Assembly (NCBI RefSeq): GCF_041146795.1
Contig: NC_135170.1
Span: 7,225,033-7,289,032, forward strand
Length of the DNA: 64,000 bases
From: Maylandia zebra
Lineage: Eukaryota; Chordata; Actinopteri; Cichliformes; Cichlidae
Direction: 5' to 3'
Shown: positions 54,108 to 63,687 of the stretch, piece after piece
Layout: every line of letters begins with the position of its first letter
Numbering within the stretch: position 1 is the stretch's first letter
Position numbers and translations under genes: made by a program
The notes under the pieces: model-generated
What the model was told of the DNA's origin: nothing
Seen by the model: the letters and a program-made list of their open reading frames with translations, nothing else
The model's database searches: none

Positions 54108-55771
54108 GGGTGGGCCATTTATATGGATACACCGTAATAAAACGGGAATGGTTGGTGATATTAAAGTCCTGTTTGTGGCACATTAGTATATATGAGGGGG
54201 CAAACTCCTCAAGATGGGTGGTGGCCATTTAGAAGTCGGCCATCTTTGAAAAAAAAAAAAAAAAAAAAAAAAAAAAACAACACACACACACAAACCAAAA
54301 GTTGTATCCATAGGAAGAGGGCCATGTGACACATCAAACTTATTGGTAATGTCACAAGAAAAACAATGGTGTGCTTGGTTTCAACGTAACTTTACTCTTT
54401 CATGAGTTATTTACAAGTTTCTTTGTTCACAGCCATTGACATGTCAAAGAGGTTAACACGTGACGAGTGGATAGAAAATGTGTTGATATCTGGTGAACGC
54501 AGTAACCGGGTCATTGCAGCAGATTTCAATGCAAGACATCCTACGAGACCACCCATCTCCCATGCTACAGTTAGCAAACTGCTTGCTAAGTTTTGTGAAA
54601 CTGGTTTAGTGTTGGATTTGCCAAAATGTGGACGCAAGAAAACTGTCACTAATGAAGAAACATCAGTGGCTGTCCTAGCTTCATTCAGCAAGAACCCACA
54701 GCGTAGCACTCGCCGCATGTCACTGGAGGGTGGCATTAGTCGAACATCCCTTCGGTGGCTATTAGCTACTCACAAATGGCACCCTTACAAACAGCAGCCA
54801 CTGCAGCATCTCAACAAGGATGACCCAGATCGGCACAGAATTTGCAGAATGGGCAAAACAAAAATTGGAAACAGGACCCTCAGTTCACGCAGAAGATTTT
54901 CAGTGATGAGGCAAACTTTTGTGACTGGTGAAGTTAACAAAACCACCGCTATTGGTCTGACACTAACCCACATTGGATGGATCCCTCCAAGACTGTTGGA
55001 ACAACAAAAGTGATGGTTTTGGTGTGGTATATGGGGTACAACGATAGTGGGTCCATTCTTCAATGGAAACCTCAAGGCCACTGGATATTTGAAATTGCTA
55101 CATGATGATGTGTTTCCCTCTTTATGCACTGAAGCTGGCACGTTCCCTGAGTTTTTCCAGCAAGATGGTGCACCACCACATTATGGGTGCCAGGTCCGAG
55201 CATTCCTAGATGAACAGTTTCCTGGAAAGTGGATTGGTCATCGTGGGCCAGTTGAATGGCCCACAAGGTCTCCCGATCTGACCCCCTTAGACTTTTATCT
55301 TTGGGGTCATCTGAAGGCAACTGTCTATGGTGTGAAGATACGAGATGTGCAGCACCTGAAACTACAGATACCGGATGCCTGTGCTGGCATTTCTCCTGCG
55401 GTGTTGCTATCAGTGTGTGAAGAGTGGGACAAGAGGGTTGCATTGACAATCCAACACAATGGGCAGCACATTGAACACATTTTATAAGTGGTCAGAAACT
55501 TGTAAATAACTCATGAAAGAATAAAGTTACGTTGAAACCAAGCACACCATTGTTTTTCTTGTGACATTACCAATACGTTTGATGTGTCACATGGCCCTCT
55601 TCCTATTGAAAAAACAAAAGTTGTATCCAAGATGGCCGACTTCTAAATGGCCACCACCCATCTTGAGGAGTTTGCCCCCTCATATATACTAATGTGCCAC
55701 AAACAGGACTTTAATATCACCAACCATTCCCATGTTATTACGGTGTATCCATATAAATGGCCCACCCTGTA
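54108..55771 (+). mobile_element. Mariner/Tc1-superfamily transposon, DD41D type, nested in L2
   Basis: Inverted ends of roughly 150 bases (GGGTGGGCCATTTATATGGA ... inverse at 55750-55767) flank a transposase remnant. The right end keeps TGTA; the left end has lost the expected TACA. The L2 sequence continues on both sides (CTTAAAAG / AAGATAGTGTCTGTC), so this is the youngest of the three nested layers. Confidence 0.85.
54438..55487 (+). pseudogene. DD41D mariner-like transposase remnant
   Basis: The N-terminal HTH part MSKRLTRDEWIENVLISGER starts at 54438 and a long frame runs to about 54840. Frameshifts then break the middle part, and a second frame (55047-55487) holds FFQQDGAPPHYG, WPTRSPDLTPLDFYLWGHLK and the C-terminus. 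Between the Asp of QQDG and the Asp of TPLD there are 41 residues, hence DD41D (the group that includes rosa/Visitor, named from memory). The first catalytic Asp region lies in the damaged part. Confidence 0.8.
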
Positions 55772-56819
55772 AAGATAGTGTCTGTCTCCTGAATCCAAAC
55801 TGGAAGCTGGTTCCACAGAAGAGGGGCCTGAAAACTGAAGGCTCTGCCTCCCATTCTACTTTTAAATACTCTAGGAACAACAAGTAGGCCTGCAGTGTGA
55901 GAGTGAAGTGCTCTAATAGGGTGATATGGTACTACAAGGTCATTAAGATAAGATGGGGCCTGATTATTTAAGACCTTGTATGTGAGAAGCAGGATTTTGA
56001 ATTCAATTCTGGATTTAACAGGAAGCCAATGAAGGGAAGCCAATACAGGAGAAATCTGCTCTCTCTTTCTAGTCCCTGTCAGGACTCTTGCTGCAGCATT
56101 TTGGATTAACTGAAGGCTTTAGGACTTCCTGATAATAATGAATTACAGTAGTCCAGCCTGGAAGTAATAAATGCATGAACTAGTTTTTCAGCGTCACTCT
56201 GAGACAGGATATTTCTAACGTTAGAGATGTTGCGCAAATGGAAGAACGCAGTCTTACATATTTGTTTAATATTTGCGTTGAAGGACATATCCTGGTCAAA
56301 AATGACTCCAAGGTTCCTCACAGCGTTACTGGAGGCCAAGGTAATGCCATCCAGAGTAAGAATCTGGTTAGATACCATATTTCTAGGCTTTTCAGGGCCG
56401 AGTACAATAACCTCAGTTTTATCTGAATTAAGAAGCAGAAAGTTAGCGGCCATCCAGGTCTTTATGTCTTTAAGACATTCCTACAGTTTAACTAATTGGT
56501 GTGTGTTATCTGGCTTCATGGACAGATAGAGTTGGGTGTCATCAGCATAGCAGTGAAAATGTATTCGATGTCTTCTAATGATACTGCCTAAGGGAAGCAT
56601 GTATATTGTAAACAGAATTGGTCCTATAACTGAACCCTGTGGAACTCCATAATTAACCTTAGTGTGTGAAGAGGACTTTCCATTTACATGCACAAATTGG
56701 AGTCTACTAGATAGATATGATACAAACCACTGAAGCGCAGTACCTGTAATACCTACAACATGCTCTAACCGCGCTAATAGAATATTATGGTCAACAGTAT
56801 TGAACGCAGCCAGCATCCC

Positions 56820-57530
56820 TACTTGTACTGACGTGCCTGCTCTTTCAGATGAGCAGAGCATGTGTCTGCATAATCTCCCCTAATGTCCCTTTTCCAAGGG
56901 AAAAAGAAAAAATTAAAAAACCCACACACACTGCCATCTCCTCCAGTCCAAGGGTGAAAGTTGGGCCCGGCCGAGCTGCATTGGTTGCTCCTCCTCCACA
57001 GCAGCCCCCCTCGTCTCTGGGCTCTGATCTCCAGAAACGCACCCCGCATGGGGTCGTCGGAAACAGAAAGCTTGCTCACCATATTCCTGCATGTGGTCAT
57101 CCTAACACACATGGAAATGAATGCATCCAATGATTTAGGCAATTCTCTGGGGGATAATTCCCATTTCAGATCCTCATTGAGGCTTTTGAGGAAAGTCCAT
57201 TCTCTCCCAACCCCATGTCCTCTGCCAATATCCAAAAGTCAATTGAGAAATCAGCCATGCTTCTCTTACCTTGCCAAAGGTTGAACATTTTGTGTTCAGC
57301 TGCATCCGGGCTCAAGCCTTTGCCAAACAACAGAATTTGGCAAGAAAGTCATTATAGGATAAATCAGGGCGAGCCTTTAGTACTGCCTGAGCCCACTTCA
57401 GTGCGTGACGCGTCAACAGCTCCACCATAAAATACATTTTTGAGCTGTCTGAGGTATAGGCTTGGTTCGGCTGGCGAAACACAAGCGGACATTGAGTAAA
57501 AACTCCCACTGTTTTGTCCAACTCACCCAA
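56820..57530 (-). pseudogene. Gypsy gag remnant
   Basis: Fragments such as LLTRHALKWAQAVLKARPDL (57430-57370) and LNEDLKWELSPRELPKSLDA followed by FISMCVRM (about 57190-57100) resemble the capsid part of Ty3/gypsy gag. It is frame-broken. Confidence 0.65.
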
Positions 57531-57589
57531 GAACTTCTCTGGGATCGGTAGTGGATGTTCTCATGGCTAGGAGGGCAGCAGGTCTCTCA

Positions 57590-58010
57590 AGTAGGCCAAA
57601 GCAGGACCCAAATGCAAGACTGCCTGTGTAGAATACAGTCCATTTATTCACAGTGCAAGAATAACAAATGGTGCTTCCGTGCCATGACTTCTACCTGTGA
57701 TCCGTGAGTATTTCCACTCCCTTTCAGTGTCTATGTAGAAGTGTGTCCAGCTCTCTCCACTCGTTTCACCCAACTCTACTGGAAACAACAGATGCTGCAG
57801 TGAGTAAACTTTATATGACCGGCCATCACGAAGCACTTTTACTTCAGTAGCGGGGGAACTGACTGCAAAGATCCAGCGTCAACTGAAGCTCAGCTACTCT
57901 GTTAAGTAGCTCCCTTGATGAGGCTGATCAGCAACAGGTGAGTGTGATTACTCCTCAGGTGTGGCTGGCTCCACGGCGGGAAAAAGTCTCCAAGCCTGGT
58001 GCCGCAGGAA
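57590..58010 (-). repeat. 5' LTR remnant of the gypsy element
   Basis: It shares 57590-57870 with the left LTR, then continues with sequence (CTGATCAGCAACAGGTGAGT) that on the minus strand looks like an LTR U3. The outer boundary is uncertain because the left LTR is shortened. Confidence 0.5.
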
Positions 58011-58144
58011 AACATTGATACCACCACACACACACACCAACATGTAAAGGAGGAAACGAGGGACCGGGAGTGAACAACAACATAGACATGGCAGGTCGAC
58101 CAGCGGACTGCAGACCATGCAATGAACTGACGACCATGAGCTTT

Positions 58145-58813
58145 AGAATAGAATAGAATAGAATAGAATTCAACTTTATTGTCATTGCACATGCACAGGT
58201 ACAGGGCAACGAAATGCAGTTTGCATCCATCCAGAAGTGCTTTAGTGATATAGATATATTACAATATATATTAGCAATAATATAGATATGTGAGTATATT
58301 ACAGAAATGGGTCTATTATGGTATGTTATAATGTACACGGTATGAAGTATGTTGTGAATATTCTATAACTATAAGTATGTACAGGCTGTAGTGAGTACAA
58401 GCTATGTACAGGATATGAACAGGATATAAATATGAAAAACTATACAGAATATGAAATAAATAACTTTACAGAATCTGGGATATACAGCTATACAGAAATG
58501 GGAACTATGCAAGTTGTAAACAGTTGTAGGATTAAAGCTTATCGAATGTACAGAATGATTATTTACACAGAGCTATACAGTAGTGCAGTTAAGATAAGTG
58601 AGGGTGTAGATAGTTTCTACAGAGGCTATATAAAGTGCTAGTGGTTGTGAGTGGTGGTTCAGTCCATGTTATTATTGTGTTTGAGGGTACAGTTGTCCAT
58701 TGTGGGTGTGTGTATGTTCAGTCCATGAGTTTAACGTGGGTCAGATGTCAGGAGGCAGAGTTCAGGAGTCTGACAGCTGTGGGGAAGAAGCTGTTCCGGT
58801 ACCTGGTGGTCTT
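58145..58813 (-). mobile_element. LINE 3' end with (TATTC)n tail
   Basis: On the minus strand, from 58813, the C-terminal codons RKTTRYRNSFFPTAVRLLNS plus AS and a stop are followed by an AT-rich 3' UTR. This ends in repeats of AGAAT (plus strand 58145-58169). The same kind of C-terminus (RHRKSFLPVAISLYN) is seen in the LINE at 13591-14395, so the two belong to related families. Confidence 0.75.
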
Positions 58814-58814
58814 A

Positions 58815-60484
58815 CGGTGTGTTCACACCGAACGCGATGGACGCGAATAGAGCGTCAGGTTTACATGTAAAGTCAATGGAAAGGCGCGATGACGCGCGAT
58901 TGCGGGTCCCGCGAAAATTCGGAAGCAGATTTGCGTCGCGAAAACGCCAAAACGCGTGAAACGCGCGTCAGTGTAGCGCGTCTGGCGCGTTTGACTCACG
59001 AATAAAACCACGCGCGTGAGTTTTTGTGTTGCATTTTGTGCATACGCGCGTTTCGCGTCTACCGCTGGAGTTGGAAAAATCTGAACTCCAGCGTCAAATC
59101 GCGCCGCGACAACCAATCAGGAGCCTGGTGACGTGGCTGTTACCTAGGTCAAAGGGGCAGATCCAGCCAAAGCCTTTCATACTTCAATGGAGGGGAAGGC
59201 TAATCAATGCGGTAGCAAACAACTCGGAGCTGTACAACACCAGCTGCTTTCAGTACCGAGACAGGAATAAAAAGGACCGAGCTTGGAGGAAGATATGTGA
59301 AGAGATCGGGCAACCTGGTAAGTTCATTCATTTCTCTTTTGAAAGTTTTCACTGACCCGGGGAAGCCGCACAAAAGCTAGCAAGCCACCGCTATTTTCCC
59401 ACTGACGTACAAATACCGTTCTGCTTTTATGCATGTTGTCATTTAGGAATATATTTTATTGTTTATTAATAAACAGCACACAGTGGTCCCGCTGTTCATC
59501 CGTCACTGCTTTGCTTTTTTGCTGATTTTTTATTGCACAGTACAGCATTGCATTCTGCAGCCTGATTGACAAATCTCCTGCGCTTGCCAAATTTATCACG
59601 TTTGGTTTTGATAACCATCGCGTCCAATAGAAAAAACAGCACAAAAACACCCATAACTATGAGCCTCATTCGGAAATAGACACCTGCACCGTGAGGGAAA
59701 AAGGCGCACGAAAGTGGCGGGCAGATGAAGACAAACCGCGGCATAATAATACTTTTACGTTTTGCAATCTACAAAGGTTTGCACTTTGAGAATCAATTGT
59801 GAGAACTGTGACCAGGGGCTAGTTATTCTGAGAACCCCTGCAATAAATGAGGGACCACTGTCTACTCTACGATTATTATATCCAACCTGTTAACATTTAA
59901 TACTGTATTGATAGAACCAACTGATTCTGCAGCAGAGCATCCCCAGTCCCTGAGCTCCTGCTGCTGCACCCACAGATATGTACAGCAAGCACTGATACCT
60001 TTTTAGTCGGTGGGATTCCCTTGTGATCACCTTTACTAAATATCTACAACCAATCTGATTATATCCTGTTATTGTTTTTTTTTTTTTTTCAATGTTGAAA
60101 TTAAAATCTAGTAGCAGCCTTCTCATTTCTTTGTGTTTTGTGCTGTTTTACAGGCCCACAGAGGAGGACGGCTCCGAGGCAGATGAGGGACGGGTCCCAG
60201 GACGGTCCATCGGCGGTGGAGCTGGCCATCCTGGAGTCCCTGAAGAGGCCACACCAGTCTCCAATGGAGCATTTCCTCCTCAGCCTTGTTCCTGCTCTGG
60301 AGAGCAGCTGGTCCTTTTTATTCCTGTCTCTCTGTAAATTCTTATATTTTAAATATTTATGTTTAATGTTTTTCTGTTTGAGACTTTTAATATTATTTCA
60401 AATAAATGTTTATAATGACTAATGTCTCAGTTCTACTACACAGCAAATGTTGGCACACAACTTGACACATGTAGAATTTATTTC
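58815..60484 (+). mobile_element. PIF/Harbinger-like DNA transposon remnant
   Basis: The left end GTGTTCACACCGAACGCGAT and the following CGCG-rich region (58830-59130) resemble Harbinger termini in fish. The MADF-BESS gene remnant described separately supports this. No DDE transposase ORF and no right terminal repeat are visible before the LTR element starts at 60485. Confidence 0.55.
59187..60340 (+). pseudogene. MADF-BESS domain gene remnant of Harbinger type
   Basis: Exon 1 (59187-59317) encodes a MADF/Myb-like domain: LINAVANNSELYNTSCFQYR followed by DRNKKDRAWRKICEEIGQP, with donor CTG|gtaagt. An acceptor at 60153 leads to exon 2 with SPMEHFLLSLVPALES, a BESS-like motif. The exons join in phase. 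Near the ATG one extra G (ATGGAGGGGAAGGC) throws the start out of frame, so I call it a pseudogene. Proteins of this type accompany Harbinger transposase and bind DNA. Confidence 0.65.
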
Positions 60485-61033
60485 TGTCATGATCCTGGGT
60501 CCTTTTGACCCAGCGTTTTGTGTTTTCTCTTCGCGATTTTGGTTCTGTTCTTCCTCTGGTTAGTGTTTACTCTGTTCTGCCCGTGTGTTCCTGTATCTAG
60601 TCCGCGTTCTTAGTTTGTGTCCTTTCATGTGTAAGTTCCTGTTTTATTGTGAAGGTCTGTGTCTTATGTGAGTGTTTTCAGTTTGCCTCCCTAGTCTCGT
60701 CATGTTAATTACTCCCAGCTGTGTCCCCACCTGTATGTATTCCCCTGTGTTCTCTGAGTGTATTTAAGTTGTGTCTTCTGTCATAGTAGTTGCTGGTTCG
60801 TCTGTGTTGTTTCCCCTCGGTCTCCCTGCGTCTCTCCGTGTATAGTTCTCCGGATCTCCCTGCATCTTCGGTTCTGGTTTGTGTTGTTAGTTTACCCAGT
60901 TTAGGTTTCAGTTTCATGTTCCTAGCGCCTTTGTTGTTTGCATTTTGTTGTTAATAAACACTCACCTGCACCAGAGCTGCCGCCTTTTGGTCCTATATAT
61001 ATTCCACACGGCTTGCCCCCGCAAACCGTGACA
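60485..61033 (+). repeat. 5' LTR (549 bp)
   Basis: By eye it differs from the 3' LTR only by a 3-nt insertion (TTGTTGTTTGC) and a 1-nt deletion (GTGTCCCC against GTGTTCCCC). It contains TATTTAAG at 60761-60768 and an AATAAA at about 60953-60958. Confidence 0.95.
60761..60801 (+). promoter_or_regulatory. LTR TATA box and likely transcription start (R region 5' end)
   Basis: TATTTAAG (60761-60768) lies 31 bases before GCTGGTTCGT (60792-60801). The latter is the exact reverse complement of a site just behind the 5' LTR. Confidence 0.6.
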
Positions 61034-61035
61034 GA

Positions 61036-61045
61036 ACGAACCAGC
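61036..61045 (+). other. Primer binding site, self-priming type
   Basis: ACGAACCAGC begins two bases after the LTR end (61033). It is complementary to GCTGGTTCGT, at the predicted 5' end of the element RNA. This is the arrangement known for Tf1/sushi-group elements. I see no standard TGG-type tRNA primer site. Confidence 0.6.
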
Positions 61046-61049
61046 CACC

Positions 61050-62840
61050 ATGGACCCAGCGGCAGTAAATCCGTCCGAGGAGCTCCAGGACGACATCACA
61101 TACAATGTGGAGATCCTTCTTAGCCTATGGCTGGAACATCCCCCGGAAGAGCTTCGCCGCGCAGCAGAAGACCGGCTGCAACGGCTCTTTTCCGGCCTGC
61201 CATGGCTATTGGACTCGCTTCCTCCGACCATGCAGGCTTTTCTCCGGCTCACACCGCACCTTCTCTCAGCCACTCCTGCCTCGCTGCCCGACTCGCCGGA
61301 TGTGATCTTGCCCGGCCCGTCGGAGCCGTCTGCGGGGAGGAGACGCCAATCGCGCCGCAAGCGCGCCACCCCACAGCTGGACGTTCGGACTTCTAATTCG
61401 CCAGCTGTGGTGAGTGAGGACTGTTTTCCATTTGCGGACTGTATGACTGTTCATTCAGGGGCGGTGTTCTGTGCGGCAGATGACTTTGTGAACAGCATAT
61501 CACCTCCCCCGCAGCCACTCTCAGCCCAGTTAGCTCCCCCGCAGCCAGTGCCACCCTCAGCTCCGTCTCCAGTGCCACCCTCAGCTCCAGCTCCAGTGCC
61601 GCCTGTAGCGCAGGCCCCAGTAGCTCCAGTGCCGCCTGTAGCGCAGGCCCCAGTAGCTCCAGTGCCGCCTGTAGCGCAGGCCCCAGTAGCTCCAGCATTA
61701 CCGGTTCCACCCGTTCACTCCGTGCAGGGAGAAAGCCTAAGTCCTACTCAAGGTGCTTTTCATGATTCAGCCGCCATTGGCACTGTTTGCCGCTCCAGGG
61801 CTTCCCCAGAGGCTAGGTCCCAGTCCTCAGCTGATTCTGGACCCCTGGAGTTTAAGCAGCCACCTGGGAAGTGCCCCGTGTCAGTGCTGTCTGAGCAGGG
61901 CCAGTGCTCAGCACAGCACCCATTTCCTTCATGTCTGCCAGTGGACTCCATGCCTGCTGGCTTTGTGATGGCTTCTGCTGGAGGGTCCAAGGGGCCCGTC
62001 CAGCCTTCGTCTCGTGTCTCCGCTGGAGGATCCGAGGGACCGCTCCAGCCTTCGTCTCGTGTCTCCGCTGGAGGGTCCGACGGACCGCTCCGGTCTTTGT
62101 TTCCTGTTTCCGCTGGAGGGTCCAAGGGACCGCTCCGGCCTTTGTCTCCTGTTTCAGCTGGGGGGCCCGAGGAGCCCGTCCAGCAGCCTTCCTCGTCAGC
62201 TGGTGGTTCCGGAGAACCACACCAGCCTCATGCCTCGTCGGCTGGAGGGTCCGAGGGGCCCGTTCAGCCGCCTGTCTCCGCTGGAGGGTCCGAGGGGCCC
62301 GTTCAGCCGCCACCTGCGGCCGCCTCGTCGTCGCCTGGTCCAGCTTCATCAGAGTCTTCATCCTCGTCTGGTCCGGCCTCATCAGAGTCTTCATCCTCGT
62401 CTGGTCCGGCTTCTGCTACGCCTGGTCCGGCCTCTGCTTCTGCTACGCCTGGTCCGGCCTCTGCTTCTGCTACGCCTGGTCCTGCGGCTGTTAAGCCGCC
62501 GCCCAAGCCTCGTTCTGCACCTCGATATCGCCGGCCATTTTCCGGGCCACCTGCTGGACGTCACCGCCGTCGGGGTCGGTCCCCTGAACTGCTCCGTGGT
62601 CTCCTTCGTCGCCGCCGCTGCCTTCCGCACGGCCGGCCCCCGGACCGCCATCGCCTGAGTGGCCGCCGCTGCCTTCCGCACGGCCGGCCCCCGGACCGCC
62701 ATCGCCTGAGTGGCCGCCGTTGCCGTCCGCACGGCCGGCCCCCCGAACTGTATCCACGTCGCCGCCGTTGCCGTCCGCACGGTCGGCCCCCCGAACTGTT
62801 TTGGACTCCTGTGCTGTTGGCCCCCTGGCCGGCCCCCTGA
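61050..62840 (+). CDS. Element-encoded proline/serine-rich, repeat-bearing protein (596 aa)
   Basis: It starts at ATG 61050, 16 bases after the LTR, in a good context (GCCACCATGG). The N-terminal ~85 residues are helical and Leu-rich (NVEILLSLWLEHPPEELRRA), possibly capsid-like. A Pro/Ala linker follows with three copies of VPPVAQAPVAP (about 61600-61690), then about nine SAGGS-E/K/D-GP units (61975-62310), Ser-rich and GPASASATP repeats, and an Arg/Pro-rich tail with duplicated RRCLPHGRPPDRHRLSG. There is no CCHC knuckle. It may serve as gag or be a captured ORF; I do not recognise it as a known gag. Confidence 0.6.
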   Translation: MDPAAVNPSEELQDDITYNVEILLSLWLEHPPEELRRAAEDRLQRLFSGLPWLLDSLPPTMQAFLRLTPHLLSATPASLPDSPDVILPGPSEPSAGRRRQSRRKRATPQLDVRTSNSPAVVSEDCFPFADCMTVHSGAVFCAADDFVNSISPPPQPLSAQLAPPQPVPPSAPSPVPPSAPAPVPPVAQAPVAPVPPVAQAPVAPVPPVAQAPVAPALPVPPVHSVQGESLSPTQGAFHDSAAIGTVCRSRASPEARSQSSADSGPLEFKQPPGKCPVSVLSEQGQCSAQHPFPSCLPVDSMPAGFVMASAGGSKGPVQPSSRVSAGGSEGPLQPSSRVSAGGSDGPLRSLFPVSAGGSKGPLRPLSPVSAGGPEEPVQQPSSSAGGSGEPHQPHASSAGGSEGPVQPPVSAGGSEGPVQPPPAAASSSPGPASSESSSSSGPASSESSSSSGPASATPGPASASATPGPASASATPGPAAVKPPPKPRSAPRYRRPFSGPPAGRHRRRGRSPELLRGLLRRRRCLPHGRPPDRHRLSGRRCLPHGRPPDRHRLSGRRCRPHGRPPELYPRRRRCRPHGRPPELFWTPVLLAPWPAP

Positions 62841-63107
62841 ACTGTTTTGGACTCCTGTGCTGTCGGCCCCCTGAACTCTTCTGTTTTGGACTCTGTTTTT
62901 TCCTGTGTTCTGGTGTGCTTTGTTTCTTTTGGTTTTGGGCTCGTTTTTTGTTTTTGTCTTTTGGCCTTCTGGTGCTCCGGTTTTGTTTTGCTTCGAGCCC
63001 TCCGTCCTGGACCCCCGCCGCCCGCCCTGGTCGGGTTGTTTTCTGTTTTTTCTGGCTGTTTTGTTTCTTGTTGGGCTGTCTGGAGCCAGCCTTTGAGGGG
63101 GGGGTAC

Positions 63108-63654
63108 TGTCATGATCCTGGGTCCTTTTGACCCAGCGTTTTGTGTTTTCTCTTCGCGATTTTGGTTCTGTTCTTCCTCTGGTTAGTGTTTACTCTGTTC
63201 TGCCCGTGTGTTCCTGTATCTAGTCCGCGTTCTTAGTTTGTGTCCTTTCATGTGTAAGTTCCTGTTTTATTGTGAAGGTCTGTGTCTTATGTGAGTGTTT
63301 TCAGTTTGCCTCCCTAGTCTCGTCATGTTAATTACTCCCAGCTGTGTTCCCCACCTGTATGTATTCCCCTGTGTTCTCTGAGTGTATTTAAGTTGTGTCT
63401 TCTGTCATAGTAGTTGCTGGTTCGTCTGTGTTGTTTCCCCTCGGTCTCCCTGCGTCTCTCCGTGTATAGTTCTCCGGATCTCCCTGCATCTTCGGTTCTG
63501 GTTTGTGTTGTTAGTTTACCCAGTTTAGGTTTCAGTTTCATGTTCCTAGCGCCTTTGTTTGCATTTTGTTGTTAATAAACACTCACCTGCACCAGAGCTG
63601 CCGCCTTTTGGTCCTATATATATTCCACACGGCTTGCCCCCGCAAACCGTGACA
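63108..63654 (+). repeat. 3' LTR (547 bp)
   Basis: Near-identical to 60485-61033. It is followed directly by the target duplication ATTTC. Confidence 0.95.
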
Positions 63655-63687
63655 ATTTCATATTATACTAATGACAAAATATACTGA

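Larger units (their letters stand above)
53628..56808 (-). mobile_element. L2-clade LINE inserted in the gypsy element, itself interrupted
   Basis: The minus strand carries the same L2 family as 33722-35994: [49 protein letters not shown] and the 3' end TTGGCGCTATATAAATAAAA (complement of 53628-53665). It is 5'-truncated at motif A (about 56808). The frame is broken, and a mariner-like transposon sits at 54108-55771. Confidence 0.85.
49890..58010 (-). mobile_element. Degenerate Ty3/gypsy-type LTR retrotransposon with nested insertions
   Basis: Related sequences at 49890-50185 and 57590-57870 (shared AAGCAGGACCCAAATGCA, GTGTCCAGCTC, CTCCACTCGTTTC) are the remains of the LTRs. Between them, on the minus strand from right to left, come gag remnants (57530-56820), protease (about 53545), reverse transcriptase (about 52700-52400), RNase H (about 52250) and integrase (51735-51023). 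That order is Ty3/gypsy. Many stops and frameshifts are present. An L2 LINE lies between gag and protease. Confidence 0.85.
60485..63654 (+). mobile_element. LTR retrotransposon, young, without pol (non-autonomous)
   Basis: Two LTRs begin TGTCATGATCC and end CGTGACA. They are flanked by the 5-bp target duplication ATTTC (60480-60484 and 63655-63659). The internal region is only 2074 bp and encodes one long proline/serine-rich protein. No protease, RT or integrase residues are present in any frame. A G-run (GAGGGGGGGGTAC, 63095-63107) before the 3' LTR could be the polypurine tract. Confidence 0.9.

Noticed and set aside
60705..60917. 70-residue antisense frame repeated at 63332-63541
   Set aside because: It is the two LTRs read backwards; duplication explains the match and there is no coding evidence.
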